Positions 52,532-61,319 of a DNA stretch of 64,000 bases are shown in pieces. Origin of the DNA: Streptomyces resistomycificus (GTDB taxonomy: Bacteria; Actinomycetota; Actinomycetes; Streptomycetales; Streptomycetaceae); NCBI RefSeq assembly GCF_001514265.1, contig NZ_KQ949007.1, positions 26,434-90,433 of the forward strand, read 5' to 3'. The notes under the pieces were generated by a model, which was given only the letters and a program-made list of their open reading frames with translations, was not told the origin of the DNA and did no database searches. Position 1 is the stretch's first letter, and each line of letters begins with the position of its first letter. The position numbers were made by a program, and so were the translations under genes.

Positions 52532-53458
52532 ATGACCGCTGACTCCTCTCCCGACGGGCGCCTGGATCGCGCCCTGGCCAGCCTGCGTGGACTGGCCGTG
52601 GGGGACGCGCTGGGCTCGCAGTTCTTCGTGCCGGTGAACTACCCCCTGCTGAAGGACCGCGAGCTGCCGCCAGGCCCCTGGCAGTGGACGGACGACACGG
52701 AGATGGCCTGCTCCGTGGTCGCGGTCCTGGCCGCCCACCACCGCATCGACCAGGACGCCCTGGCTCGCTCCTTCGCCGAGCACCACGACTTCGACCGTGG
52801 CTACGGCCCGGCGGTCAACCGTCTGCTTCGGCTGGTCCGGGAGGGCGGCGACTGGCGGGAACTCGCGGCCGAGCTCTTCAACGGCCAGGGGTCCTGGGGC
52901 AACGGGGCCGCGATGCGCGTCGCCCCCCTGGGCGCTTGGTACGCGGACGACCCCGAGCAGGCCACCCACCAGGCGGAGATCTCCTCGTACCCCACGCACC
53001 AGCACCGTGAGGCCGTGGTCGGTGCCATGGCCGTCGCCGCGGCCGCAGCGCTGGCCGCCGCTCCCGGTGGCCCGCCCAGCCCCGAGGTGCTCCTCGACGG
53101 TGTGATCGCGCTGGTTCCCAAGAGCGCCGTGGGCGCCGGACTAAGGCGAGCCCGGGACATGCTCGACTACGCCGATGCCGGCACCGTCGCTGCCGTACTG
53201 GGCTGCGGGCGGCGTACGACGGCCCACGACACCGTCCCCTTCGCGCTCTGGTCGGCCGCCAGGGCCCTGGGGGACTACGAGCAGGCCTTCTGGACGACGG
53301 CGCAGGTCGGCGGCGATGTCGACACGACCTGCGCCATCGTGGGCGGGGTGATCGCCGCGGGCAAAGCGGGCACGCCGCCGACGGCCTGGGTGGAACAGAC
53401 GGAGGTTCTGCCTGACTGGGTTCCCGCTTCGGTCCGAGGTCCGAGGTCCGAGGTCTGA
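52532..53458 (+). CDS. ADP-ribosylglycohydrolase family protein
   Basis: A 308-residue enzyme of the DraG/ARH fold. The metal-binding acidic residues are in QWTDDTEMA near residue 52 (TDD) and in GGDVDTTCAIVGGVIAA near residue 267 (DxDT). LRGLAVGDALG near the start completes the family pattern. It would remove ADP-ribose from proteins, nucleic acids or small molecules. It follows the histidine phosphatase gene by 12 bp; its last codons and stop lie in a 7-bp tandem repeat. Confidence 0.92.
   Translation: MTADSSPDGRLDRALASLRGLAVGDALGSQFFVPVNYPLLKDRELPPGPWQWTDDTEMACSVVAVLAAHHRIDQDALARSFAEHHDFDRGYGPAVNRLLRLVREGGDWRELAAELFNGQGSWGNGAAMRVAPLGAWYADDPEQATHQAEISSYPTHQHREAVVGAMAVAAAAALAAAPGGPPSPEVLLDGVIALVPKSAVGAGLRRARDMLDYADAGTVAAVLGCGRRTTAHDTVPFALWSAARALGDYEQAFWTTAQVGGDVDTTCAIVGGVIAAGKAGTPPTAWVEQTEVLPDWVPASVRGPRSEV
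53431..53458. repeat. 7-bp tandem repeat at the 3' end of the ADP-ribosylglycohydrolase gene
   Basis: GGTCCGA three times (53431-53451) plus GGTCTGA (53452-53458), whose TGA is the stop codon. Similar heptamer arrays occur at 17478-17546. Confidence 0.9.
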
Positions 53459-53838
53459 GGACTCGGGTCGAAGGCTGACCTGCGTTCTGAGGCTTGACGG
53501 TGGCTCCCGGCGTGGCGGTGTGCTGCTCACTGTCTGTCGGCGAGCGCGATCGCGAGCCTTTCACAACTCTCTGTACGTGTTGGGAACTCTGTGTGACCGG
53601 CGGGGCGTTCTCGTGTCAGTCGCCGTGTGCGATACGGGGTCGCACGGGCAGGTGACACGCGAGCAGGGCGGGGGTGACCATGCATTTCCTACGAGGTTCG
53701 GTGACGACGCTGGTTGCGCTGGCGGTGCTGGGTGTGTCGGCCCGAGCGCGTGGCGTGCGAATGGCCGGACCGCGGTCCCTGCCTCGGGGCTCTTGGACCG
53801 GGGTCGGCCATTCGCATCGCTGGATGGGGTCGGTCGGC
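53459..53838. other. Gene-free stretch between convergent genes
   Basis: 380 bp between the ADP-ribosylglycohydrolase gene and the convergent exporter gene. Short open frames on the plus strand (for example from GTG 53674) look random in composition and continue antisense to the exporter, so I call none. No clear hairpin was found by eye. Confidence 0.5.
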
Positions 53839-55386
53839 TCAGCCGATGCCGGGTCCCGCCGTGCCGGCCAGGGCGTCCAGATCGCTCTTGCGGACCCTGA
53901 TCACCGACCAGGCGGTGATCAGGGCGAGGACGGCCATTGCCGCGGCCGCGATGAAGCCCGTCGAGATGCCCTGGGCGAGCACCTCGTGTCCCCAGGGGGC
54001 GGGCAGCTGGTGTGTCTGGCCGAACTGTGCCTTCTGTTCCGCCGAACCTTCGGCGAGGAACTTCGGCAGCTGCTTCTCCGCCTCGTCCTTGCTGGCCGAG
54101 CCGAAAACCGTCGTGAGGATGGACAGGCCGAGCGAACCGCCCACCTGCTGAGTGGTGTTGAGGAGTCCGGAGGCCGCTCCCGCTTCATGCGGGGCGACAC
54201 CGGAGACCGCGGTGAGTGTCAGCGTCACGAAGTTCAGGCCCATGCCGAAGCCGAACACCAGCATCGGCCCGAGCACGCCGCCGGCATAGGAGCTGTCGGA
54301 GCTGATGAGGGCCTGCCAGCCCAGCCCGATCGCTGCCAGCGCCGAGCCGACGATCATGAAGGGCTTGGGCCCGAGAACCGGCAGGAACCGCTGCGACAGG
54401 GCGGCCCCCAGACCGATGACGACCGTGACCGGGAGGAAGGCGAGACCGGCCTTGATCGGGCTGTACCCCAGCACGTTCTGCACGAAGAGCACGATGTAGA
54501 AGAACATGCCGAACATTGCCGCGGCGAGGCTCAGCATGATCACGTATGTTCCCGAGCGATTGCGATCGGCGAACATCCTGAGTGGGGTGCTCGGTTCCTT
54601 GGCGCGGGACTCGATGAACGCGAAGGCCAACAGCAGAACCACGGCAGCACCGAACGAGCCGATGGTCAGGCTGTCGCGCCACCCCTCGTCCGCTGCCCGG
54701 ATGAACCCGTAGACGAGCAGGGCCATGCCGGAGGTCGAGGTCAACGCGCCGGCGATGTCGAAGCGTCCGGTGTGCCGCTCGGACTCGCTGATGTACAGCG
54801 GGGTGAGCACGGCGATCAACACGCCGATGGGGACGTTCACGAAGAGCACCCAACGCCAGTCGAGCCACTCCGTGAGCATGCCGCCCGCGAGCAGACCGAT
54901 GGCGCCGCCGCCCGCGGACACCGCGGCGAAGACGCCGAAAGCCCGGTTCCTCTCCGGGCCTTCGGGGAACGTCGTGGTGATGAGGGCCAACGACGTGGGC
55001 GACGCGATCGCGCCCCCCACCCCTTGCAGAACGCGTGCCGCCAGCAACTGCCACGGCTCCTGGGCCAGTCCGCCGAGCAGCGAGGCGAAGGTGAACAGCA
55101 GGATGCCGGTCATGAAGACCCGACGACGGCCGAGGATGTCGCCGGCCCGGCCGCCGAGGAGCAGCAGGCCGCCGAAGGTCAGGGTGTAGGAGCTCACCAC
55201 CCAGGTGAGGTCAGTCGTACTGAACTTGAGCGCGTCTTGTATGTGCGGGAGCGCGATGTTCACAATCGTCGCGTCGAGTACCACCATGAGTTGGCAGGCC
55301 GCGATGACGGCGAGTGCGATGCCGGGATGCCCCTCCCGGCGGGCCGCACCTGGTTTCTGGTCCTTAATCAACTGAGAGGTCGTCAC
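53839..55386 (-). CDS. MFS drug:H+ antiporter of the DHA2 (EmrB/QacA) family
   Basis: A 515-residue efflux pump with 14 predicted helices. Motifs are the DHA2 start LAVIAACQLMVVLDATIVNIALPHIQ, motif A GGRAGDILGRRRVFMTG, motif C-like ASPTSLALITTTFPEGPERNRAFGVFAAVSAGGGAIGLLAGG, and the C-terminal GAASGLLNTTQQVGGSLGLSIL. It starts at GTG 55386 (GGGGGA upstream). The divergent TetR gene and two palindromic operators between them show it is repressed by that regulator. The exported drug is unknown. Confidence 0.93.
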   Translation of the reverse strand: MTTSQLIKDQKPGAARREGHPGIALAVIAACQLMVVLDATIVNIALPHIQDALKFSTTDLTWVVSSYTLTFGGLLLLGGRAGDILGRRRVFMTGILLFTFASLLGGLAQEPWQLLAARVLQGVGGAIASPTSLALITTTFPEGPERNRAFGVFAAVSAGGGAIGLLAGGMLTEWLDWRWVLFVNVPIGVLIAVLTPLYISESERHTGRFDIAGALTSTSGMALLVYGFIRAADEGWRDSLTIGSFGAAVVLLLAFAFIESRAKEPSTPLRMFADRNRSGTYVIMLSLAAAMFGMFFYIVLFVQNVLGYSPIKAGLAFLPVTVVIGLGAALSQRFLPVLGPKPFMIVGSALAAIGLGWQALISSDSSYAGGVLGPMLVFGFGMGLNFVTLTLTAVSGVAPHEAGAASGLLNTTQQVGGSLGLSILTTVFGSASKDEAEKQLPKFLAEGSAEQKAQFGQTHQLPAPWGHEVLAQGISTGFIAAAAMAVLALITAWSVIRVRKSDLDALAGTAGPGIG

Positions 55387-55409
55387 TATGGGTCCCCCAC
55401 GACAGCTTT

Positions 55410-55429
55410 AGTGAACGATCGCGTTCACT
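55410..55429. promoter_or_regulatory. TetR-type operator 1
   Basis: Palindrome with 8-bp arms AGTGAACG and CGTTCACT around ATCG (55410-55429), 24-43 bp upstream of the MFS start codon, where it would overlap the exporter promoter. Confidence 0.85.
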
Positions 55430-55457
55430 GTTGCGTCAACGGTAGTGAGTCCCGTGT

Positions 55458-55477
55458 AGTGAACGCAAGCGTTCACT
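55458..55477. promoter_or_regulatory. TetR-type operator 2
   Basis: Palindrome with 9-bp arms AGTGAACGC and GCGTTCACT around AA (55458-55477), 48 bp from operator 1 and about 97-116 bp upstream of the TetR gene. The shared half-sites define the consensus AGTGAACG-N4-CGTTCACT. Confidence 0.85.
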
Positions 55478-55573
55478 CGGCCTGTTGTCGCGTGGCGCGT
55501 CCCCCGCTGCTTCTGCGCGCTGATCCCCTCCCTCCCCAAAACCCCGCTCCCCCTGTCTGTTGGAGACGCTCAG

Positions 55574-56197
55574 ATGGTTACCTCGCGCTGGACGGCCGCC
55601 CCCGCTCGGACGGCCTCCCTTCGTCGGCGCGGCGTCGTGCTCGAACGCGCGATCCTCGAAGCCGCCCTGGATCAGCTCAGTACGGTCGGCTGGAAGGGCC
55701 TCACCATGGAGGGCGTCGCTTCCGGCGCCCAGACCGGCAAGGCCGCCGTGTACCGGCGTTGGCCCTCCAAGGAGGACCTTGTCGCGGATGCGCTCCAGGC
55801 CGGGTTGCCGCCTCTCGGAGAGGCTCCCGATCTTGGGAGCGTGCGCGAGGATCTGCTCTCGCTGTGCCTGCGGGCGCGTGATGCGATGTACTCACGCCCG
55901 GGCTTCGCTCTCCGGGCGGTGATTCACGAATGCGACCCCGCGCAGGTGGAGCGCTTCCATGGCGTGATCTTCGGGGGTGTAGTGGAGCCGACCCTCGCGC
56001 TGCTGCGCGAGGTCATCGCGCGCGGGATAGAGCGTGGAGAGGTGCGGGGCGACGCGGCGAACGGTTACGTCTTCGATGCCATCCCGGCCATGATGATGTA
56101 TCGCTCCAAGATGTGCGCGAGCGAATGGAACGACCGAGATGTCGAAGACATGATCGACCAGTTGATGGTTCCGCTACTGCGGCCGACCGGCGCGTGA
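55574..56197 (+). CDS. TetR/AcrR-family repressor
   Basis: A 207-residue regulator. The N-terminal helix-turn-helix is ERAILEAALDQLSTVGWKGLTMEGVASGAQTGKAAVYRRWPSKEDLVADAL, typical of TetR proteins with a C-terminal ligand-binding domain (LLREVIARGIERGEVRGDA ... MMMYRSKM). It diverges from the MFS exporter; the two palindromes in between are its likely operators, giving drug-inducible export and autoregulation. GGAG precedes ATG 55574. Confidence 0.93.
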   Translation: MVTSRWTAAPARTASLRRRGVVLERAILEAALDQLSTVGWKGLTMEGVASGAQTGKAAVYRRWPSKEDLVADALQAGLPPLGEAPDLGSVREDLLSLCLRARDAMYSRPGFALRAVIHECDPAQVERFHGVIFGGVVEPTLALLREVIARGIERGEVRGDAANGYVFDAIPAMMMYRSKMCASEWNDRDVEDMIDQLMVPLLRPTGA

Positions 56198-56291
56198 CGC
56201 CGACAGGCAAAGGGCTCGCGGACACCGTCGAAGCCGTTAAGGGAAACCGGGGTGTCGAAGGGTGATCCGGGCGGCGTAGGCTAAGGGCGCC

Positions 56292-56993
56292 ATGCCGTAC
56301 GAACCGCCTACTCACACCGTCGAGCGCTCCCTCCGCGCCACGACCGGAGCGAAGATCATTGCCGGTGTCGACGAGGTGGGCCGCGGTGCCTGGGCCGGCC
56401 CCGTCAGCGTCTGCGCGGCGGTCACCGGACTGCGCCGACCCCCCGAAGGTCTCACCGACTCCAAGCTGCTCAGCGTCAAGCGGCGCACCGAGCTCGCCAA
56501 GGAGTTGCACCAGTGGGTGTCGTCGTATGCCCTGGGGCACGCCTCCCCGGAGGAGATCGACCAGATGGGTATGACGGCTGCTCTGCGGCTCGCGGCGGTG
56601 CGTGCTCTGGACGCCCTGCCGGTCCGTCCCGACGCGGTGATCCTCGACGGGAAGCACGACTATCTCGGGACGCCGTGGAAGGTCCGCACGGTGATCAAGG
56701 GTGACCGGTCGTGCGTGGCTGTCGCGGCGGCCTCGGTGATCGCCAAGGTTCAGCGCGACAAAATGATGGCCGAACTGGGTATCGACCATGCAGACTTCGA
56801 TTTTGCGGCCAACGCCGGGTATCCGTCGCCCGTGCACAAGGCCGCGCTGGAGGAGCGGGGACCCACCCCGTACCACCGGCTGTCGTGGGCGTATCTTGAT
56901 GCGCTGCCCCAGTGGCGGCACCTCAAGAAGGTCCGCAGCTGGGCGGATGGAAGCGTTCCGGAGATCGAGGGTCAGCTCGGCTTCGATTTCTGA
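56292..56993 (+). CDS. rnhB: Ribonuclease HII
   Basis: A 233-residue enzyme that cleaves 5' to a ribonucleotide in RNA-DNA hybrids, starting ribonucleotide excision repair. Metal-binding acidic residues lie in AGVDEVGRGAWAGP (D, E), and in the central VILDGKHDYL; DSKLLS and AAASVIAKVQRDKMMAEL and FAANAGYPSPVHKAAL complete the family pattern. The start ATG 56292 is standard. Confidence 0.96.
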   Translation: MPYEPPTHTVERSLRATTGAKIIAGVDEVGRGAWAGPVSVCAAVTGLRRPPEGLTDSKLLSVKRRTELAKELHQWVSSYALGHASPEEIDQMGMTAALRLAAVRALDALPVRPDAVILDGKHDYLGTPWKVRTVIKGDRSCVAVAAASVIAKVQRDKMMAELGIDHADFDFAANAGYPSPVHKAALEERGPTPYHRLSWAYLDALPQWRHLKKVRSWADGSVPEIEGQLGFDF

Positions 56994-57061
56994 CGATTCC
57001 ACTCGCACTCATGTGCCACCCGCCGTCGCGCGTCGCACCAACGTTTGATAAATATCAGCCC

Positions 57062-57697
57062 ATGCCTCTCATTCCCGAGGAGCCTCAGATTCACGAGAGT
57101 GCCCAGGGTCCCCGCGCCACTCCGGCCAGCGGCCGTACCGCGCCGACCCCTCGTCCTGTACCCGGCCCCCGCCCCGCGGCTCACCCGCGTCCCGGTCGCC
57201 CTGGCCCGCTGCGGCCCACGCCACCGGTGCAACGTACGCCGCGCGAAGTGGCCGTGGCCAAGCCCGGACCGTCGGGCCCGGCCACCGCTGTCGCCGCCGC
57301 CCCGGTGACCCCGCAGATCCAGCTGATCCCGGCCTCCGCCGAGGGTGCGCTCGATGCTGCCGAAGAAGCCGTCGACCTGTTGTTGGACTCGGGTCGCGCC
57401 CCCGGCGAGGTGCTGGTGCTCACCACCGGCGAACCGCACCCGTGGGCCGTCCACGAACTGTCCTTCGGCGAAACCTCCTACTGGGCGCAGCACGAAGCCG
57501 CCGACGATGTCTTCTACGCAGACGCCGCCGTGGCTTCACGCGCTGCCTCACGTCCGGTGGTCGTCGTCGCGGTCAACGGTGGCCCCGAGTCGGCGGTCGC
57601 CGACGCCCTGCCGCTCGCCCATGCCCGGGCTGGTGCGCTGTTGATCGTCTGTGGCAACCCGCAGCAGATCAACTCGGTGCTGGGCACGGGCGCCTGA
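57062..57697 (+). CDS. Hypothetical protein with Pro/Arg-rich N-terminus
   Basis: A 211-residue protein from ATG 57062; the open frame upstream overlaps rnhB but looks non-coding. No ribosome binding site is visible, and GATAAATAT sits just upstream, so the mRNA could be leaderless. The first 80 residues are Pro/Ala/Arg-rich. The rest is a folded-looking domain (LIPASAEGALDAAEEAVDLLLDSGRAPGEVLVLTTGEPHPWAVHELSFGE, with SRPVVVVAVNGGPESAVADALPLAHARAGALLIVCGN). I do not recognise the family. Confidence 0.72.
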   Translation: MPLIPEEPQIHESAQGPRATPASGRTAPTPRPVPGPRPAAHPRPGRPGPLRPTPPVQRTPREVAVAKPGPSGPATAVAAAPVTPQIQLIPASAEGALDAAEEAVDLLLDSGRAPGEVLVLTTGEPHPWAVHELSFGETSYWAQHEAADDVFYADAAVASRAASRPVVVVAVNGGPESAVADALPLAHARAGALLIVCGNPQQINSVLGTGA

Positions 57698-58065
57698 GCC
57701 GCATCCGGATCGTCCGGGGGGACACCGGGGGGTGACGTAAGGGTGCCGCTCAGGCGGCACCTGCTCCGAGGTTTCTTCGTCGTTCCCGCAATCCGCGCGA
57801 CGGCACCTCTCGCCCCCTCATGCATGGCAGACATGGGTCCGCGTCCGCGTCCGGAATGCCTCGGGCCGACCGCGGCATTCCGCTGGCTGCTCGTCGCGGG
57901 GCTGGGCAGGGCCGGTGCGTGGTGGCCGCCCGCCGTGCGGTCGGGCTGCTCACCGTGCGCGTGGCTGGGGCTGTCGCGCGGACTTCGCCTTGTGTGGCGC
58001 ACGCCGGTGTAGCGAGCACGCATGGGCGTGCGGGCCGTCGGCCCGCGTGCGGATGCCCTGCGGCG
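57698..58065. other. Gene-free stretch with an inverted repeat
   Basis: 368 bp between convergent hypothetical genes. The short open frames here have poor codon bias. A 9-bp inverted repeat, CGGAATGCC (57852-57860) and GGCATTCCG (57874-57882), could be a terminator. Confidence 0.5.
57852..57882. terminator. Inverted repeat, candidate terminator
   Basis: Perfect 9-bp arms with a 13-nt loop between the convergent hypothetical genes at 57697 and 58066. No U-run. Confidence 0.45.
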
Positions 58066-58701
58066 TCAGCGGGCCGCTGCGCGGCGCAGGACCTCCGAGG
58101 CGGCACCGCCCGTGCGCGGTAGCGGGGGCGGCGCCTCGGTCATCGCGAAGGGTTCCGGGCTCGAGTCGGCGTTGGGCCGGCGCCCGCCTCGCCCCTCGCC
58201 GAGAACCTGCCAGCCGTCCCGGGTCAGCGTGATGTACGCCCCGCAGCGCAGCCCGTGCAGGGTGCAGGCGTCACGCAGCCCCCACATCCAAGCGCCGTCC
58301 TCCTCGGTCCAACGCGCGTCGCCCTCACGGCAGTAGAGCAGTACGGCGGTGCGCACCGGCGTCCGACGACGCAGGTCGTGCGGGATCACCCGGCGCAGCT
58401 GGGCCAGCAGCACGTTCCGGGACAGCCAGCCGTCCGCGGGTGTCGGGCGGCGGGTGAACGAGGCGCTCGCCCGTAGCCGCTCGTCGGCATCGAGGACCGC
58501 CACGATCGCGGTCGCCGGTTTGGGGTGGTGCCGTGTGTGCAGTCCGCTGACGACCTCGCGGGGATTGCGCAGCAGGGGGATGCCCGCGGCGGCCCACTCT
58601 GCTGGTTCGAGCATGCGGGCGAGAGGGTTGGCGGATGCGGCGGACAGGTCGGCAGGCGACGACGTCGACGCCGCGGAGGACGGAGCGAATCCGAAGGTCA
58701 C
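58066..58701 (-). CDS. Conserved hypothetical protein
   Basis: A 211-residue protein from GTG 58701, which has AAGGGAGG upstream. The middle part has a folded-looking pattern (ATAIVAVLDADERLRASASFTRRPTPADGWLSRNVLLAQLRRVIPHDLRRRTPVRTAVLLYCREGDARWTEEDGAWMWGLRDACTLHGLRCGAYITLTRDGWQVL spans residues 60-165). Tails are Ala/Ser/Pro-rich. It resembles the uncharacterised actinobacterial protein found next to recQ. The gene is 282 bp downstream of recQ on the same strand. The function is unknown. Confidence 0.78.
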   Translation of the reverse strand: MTFGFAPSSAASTSSPADLSAASANPLARMLEPAEWAAAGIPLLRNPREVVSGLHTRHHPKPATAIVAVLDADERLRASASFTRRPTPADGWLSRNVLLAQLRRVIPHDLRRRTPVRTAVLLYCREGDARWTEEDGAWMWGLRDACTLHGLRCGAYITLTRDGWQVLGEGRGGRRPNADSSPEPFAMTEAPPPLPRTGGAASEVLRRAAAR

Positions 58702-58983
58702 GGTCCTCCCTTCGGCTACGCGCCCACACTGCGGGCGGGGTCGGATTCGGGGGAGCGCGCACCGCAGCAGAGCCCTACCTGATCGCGAACGAGCCGTGCG
58801 GGGAGCGGACTTCAATTCTTCCTGTCGAACTTGGTTGCGGCAACGAGCAATTGGGCTGACCGACCCTTTCCGGGCGGTTAGCGTCATATATCCCTACCCG
58901 GTGATCCGGGAGACGACGCACGGGACGATCGAGCAGGACACGTGCACATGCCGTCGCGGAGGTGTCCGGCGTCCCGCGCACAC

Positions 58984-61155
58984 TCATCCGCGTACCGCCA
59001 GGACCAGTGGCAACACCCCCTGCGCGCCGGACCGCAGGAGCAGACGGGCGGCGACCGCGAGGGTCCAGCCCGTCTCCGTCATGTCGTCCACGAGCAGCAC
59101 GGGACCTTGTGCGGCACCCAGCGCCTCACGCAGCGGCGCAGGGACCACGAGGGCTCCCTCGAGGGCTCGTAGACGCTGGGCACTGTTGGAGCGTGGCAGG
59201 GACAGGTCGGCCAGGTGATCCGTGTACGCCAGGGATCCGAGGAGAGGGAGGCGGCCGACCGCGGAGATCCTCTCGCCGAGCGAGTGGATCAGCTGCGGCC
59301 GGGTGCGCGACGGCATGGTGACGACACCCACGGGTCGGGGGGACGCGTCAGGTGCGTCCGCTGCCCATCCGTCCGGTGCCTTGGCCCAGTCGGCCAGCAC
59401 GGTCACGACGGCGTTCATCACGTCGTCGGGCGCGGGCGCGTCCGGGGCGTGGGGCGCGAGCAGGGGGCGGAGCCGGTTGCCCCAGCCGATGTCGGAGAGC
59501 CGGCCCAGTGCGCGGCCCGGGGCGGCTTGTTCCCCGGGCGGGATGCGGCCCTTGAGGTTGACACCGATGGCCGGGAGCCCGGTCGGCCACATCTTGCGGG
59601 GGTCCACCACGACGCCCGCGCGCGTGAGTGACCCTCCCGCGGATTCCAGGGCGGCCGGCGAGACCTCGACCGTGAACCGAGGACCGGCACAGTTGTCGCA
59701 GCGTCCGCAGGGAGCCGCTTCCTCGTCGTCCAGTTGGCGCCGTAGGAACTCCATGCGGCAGCCGGTCGTCGTGGCGTAGTCGCGCATGGCCTGCTGCTCG
59801 GTGGCGCGCTGTTTTGCCACCCAGGCGTACCGCTCCGTGTCGTACGACCAAGGGGTGCCGGTGGCGACCCAGCCGCCCTTGACGCGGTGGACGGCGCCGT
59901 CCACGTCGAGGACCTTGAGCATGGTCTCCAGGCGGGTGCGGTTCAGCTCCACCAGCGGTTCGAGCGCGGGCAGCGACAGCGGACGCTCCGCCTGCGCGAG
60001 GACGTCGAGGGTGCGGCGGACAGCTTCCTCGGGCGGAAACGCGACGGAGGCGAAGTAGGCCCAGATCGCCTCGTCCTCGCGGCCCGGGAGGAGGAGTACT
60101 TCGGCGTGTTCCACGCCGCGACCGGCACGGCCGACCTGTTGGTAGTACGCGATAGGGGAGGAGGGCGAACCGACGTGGACCACGAAGCCGAGGTCGGGTT
60201 TGTCGAACCCCATGCCGAGTGCGGACGTGGCCACGAGCGCCTTGACCTGGTTCGCGAGGAGGGCCTCCTCGGCCTGCTGCCGTTCGGCGTTCTCCGTCTT
60301 CCCCGTGTAGGAGGCGACGGTGTGACCGCACTGTCGAAGAAAGGCGGTGATTTCCTCGGCCGCGGCGACCGTGAGGGTGTAGATGATCCCGGAGCCCGGC
60401 AGGTCGTGCAGGTGATCGGCGAGCCATGCCAGCCGGTGGGCCGCGTCGGGCAGCTGGACGACGGCCAGGCTGAGGCTCTCGCGGTCCAGGGCCCCGCGCA
60501 GCACCAGCGCGTCGGAGCCGCTGCCGGTGCCCAGCTGCTCCGCCACGTCCGCGGTGACCCTTGCGTTGGCGGTGGCGGTCGTGGCGAGCACCGGGACGCC
60601 GGGCGGGAGGTCGGCGAGCATGGTGCGCAGCCGCCGGTAGTCGGGGCGGAAGTCATGCCCCCAGTCGGAGATGCAGTGGGCCTCGTCGACGACCAGGAGC
60701 CCAGTGGCCGCGGCCAGTTCGGGCAGGACGTTGTCACGGAAGTCGGGGTTGTTGAGCCGCTCCGGGCTCACGAGCAGTACGTCGACGGTGCCCGCGGTGA
60801 CCTCGGCCTGGATGGTCTCCCACTCCTCCGTGTTGGAGGAGTTGATCGTCCGGGCGTGGATGCCGGCGCGCGCGGCCGCGCCGACCTGGTTGCGCATGAG
60901 TGCGAGCAGGGGAGAGACGATCACCGTCGGCCCCGCGCCGCGCTCGCGCAGCAGGGAGGTGGCCACGAAATACACCGCGGACTTGCCCCAGCCCGTGCGC
61001 TGCACGACCAGGGCCCGGCGCTTGTCCGCCACCAGCGCCTCGATCGCCCGCCACTGGTCCTCGCGCAGCCGGGCCGCCCCGGTGCCGTCGCCGACGAGTC
61101 GGGCGAGGACCGCATCGGCTGCCGCGCGCAATTCCGCGTTGCTCGTGTGCGTCAT
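58984..61155 (-). CDS. RecQ-family DNA helicase fused to a phosphoribosyltransferase-like domain
   Basis: A 723-residue protein from ATG 61155. The helicase core has Walker A QRTGWGKSAVYF near residues 52-63, DEAH in VVDEAHCISDWGHDFRPDYRRL, and motif VI YYQQVGRAGRG. A zinc-binding RQC-like segment is FLRRQLDDEEAAPCGRCDNCAG. The C-terminal 130 residues look like a PRTase, with the PRPP-loop motif VLLVDDMTETGWTLAVAARLLLRSGA. The PRTase part resembles ComF/Orotate-type folds and may be structural or regulatory. RecQ helicases process stalled forks and D-loops. Confidence 0.9.
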   Translation of the reverse strand: MTHTSNAELRAAADAVLARLVGDGTGAARLREDQWRAIEALVADKRRALVVQRTGWGKSAVYFVATSLLRERGAGPTVIVSPLLALMRNQVGAAARAGIHARTINSSNTEEWETIQAEVTAGTVDVLLVSPERLNNPDFRDNVLPELAAATGLLVVDEAHCISDWGHDFRPDYRRLRTMLADLPPGVPVLATTATANARVTADVAEQLGTGSGSDALVLRGALDRESLSLAVVQLPDAAHRLAWLADHLHDLPGSGIIYTLTVAAAEEITAFLRQCGHTVASYTGKTENAERQQAEEALLANQVKALVATSALGMGFDKPDLGFVVHVGSPSSPIAYYQQVGRAGRGVEHAEVLLLPGREDEAIWAYFASVAFPPEEAVRRTLDVLAQAERPLSLPALEPLVELNRTRLETMLKVLDVDGAVHRVKGGWVATGTPWSYDTERYAWVAKQRATEQQAMRDYATTTGCRMEFLRRQLDDEEAAPCGRCDNCAGPRFTVEVSPAALESAGGSLTRAGVVVDPRKMWPTGLPAIGVNLKGRIPPGEQAAPGRALGRLSDIGWGNRLRPLLAPHAPDAPAPDDVMNAVVTVLADWAKAPDGWAADAPDASPRPVGVVTMPSRTRPQLIHSLGERISAVGRLPLLGSLAYTDHLADLSLPRSNSAQRLRALEGALVVPAPLREALGAAQGPVLLVDDMTETGWTLAVAARLLLRSGAQGVLPLVLAVRG

Positions 61156-61270
61156 ACGTCCCATACAACAGGACGGCACTGACAGCCGGGCCCCGGCCCG
61201 GAGGGGACGGCGTATGTTCGCGCCGGGCCGTCGACCTCCGCAGTCGAGGTTGGCGTGTCCCTGATCGGAC

Positions 61271-61279
61271 TTATCCACA
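61271..61279 (+). promoter_or_regulatory. DnaA-box-like site upstream of the DUF4192 gene
   Basis: A perfect TTATCCACA at 61271-61279, in the divergent region between recQ and the DUF4192 gene. A single, isolated copy; another occurs in the recA leader (5093-5101). Confidence 0.45.
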
Positions 61280-61319
61280 GGTCAAAGCGGAAGCTGGTGA
61301 TCCGCGAGATCGTCTGCGC

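Noticed and set aside
53520..53900. Plus-strand open frames before the MFS gene
   Set aside because: Composition looks random and the frames run into the antisense of the exporter gene.
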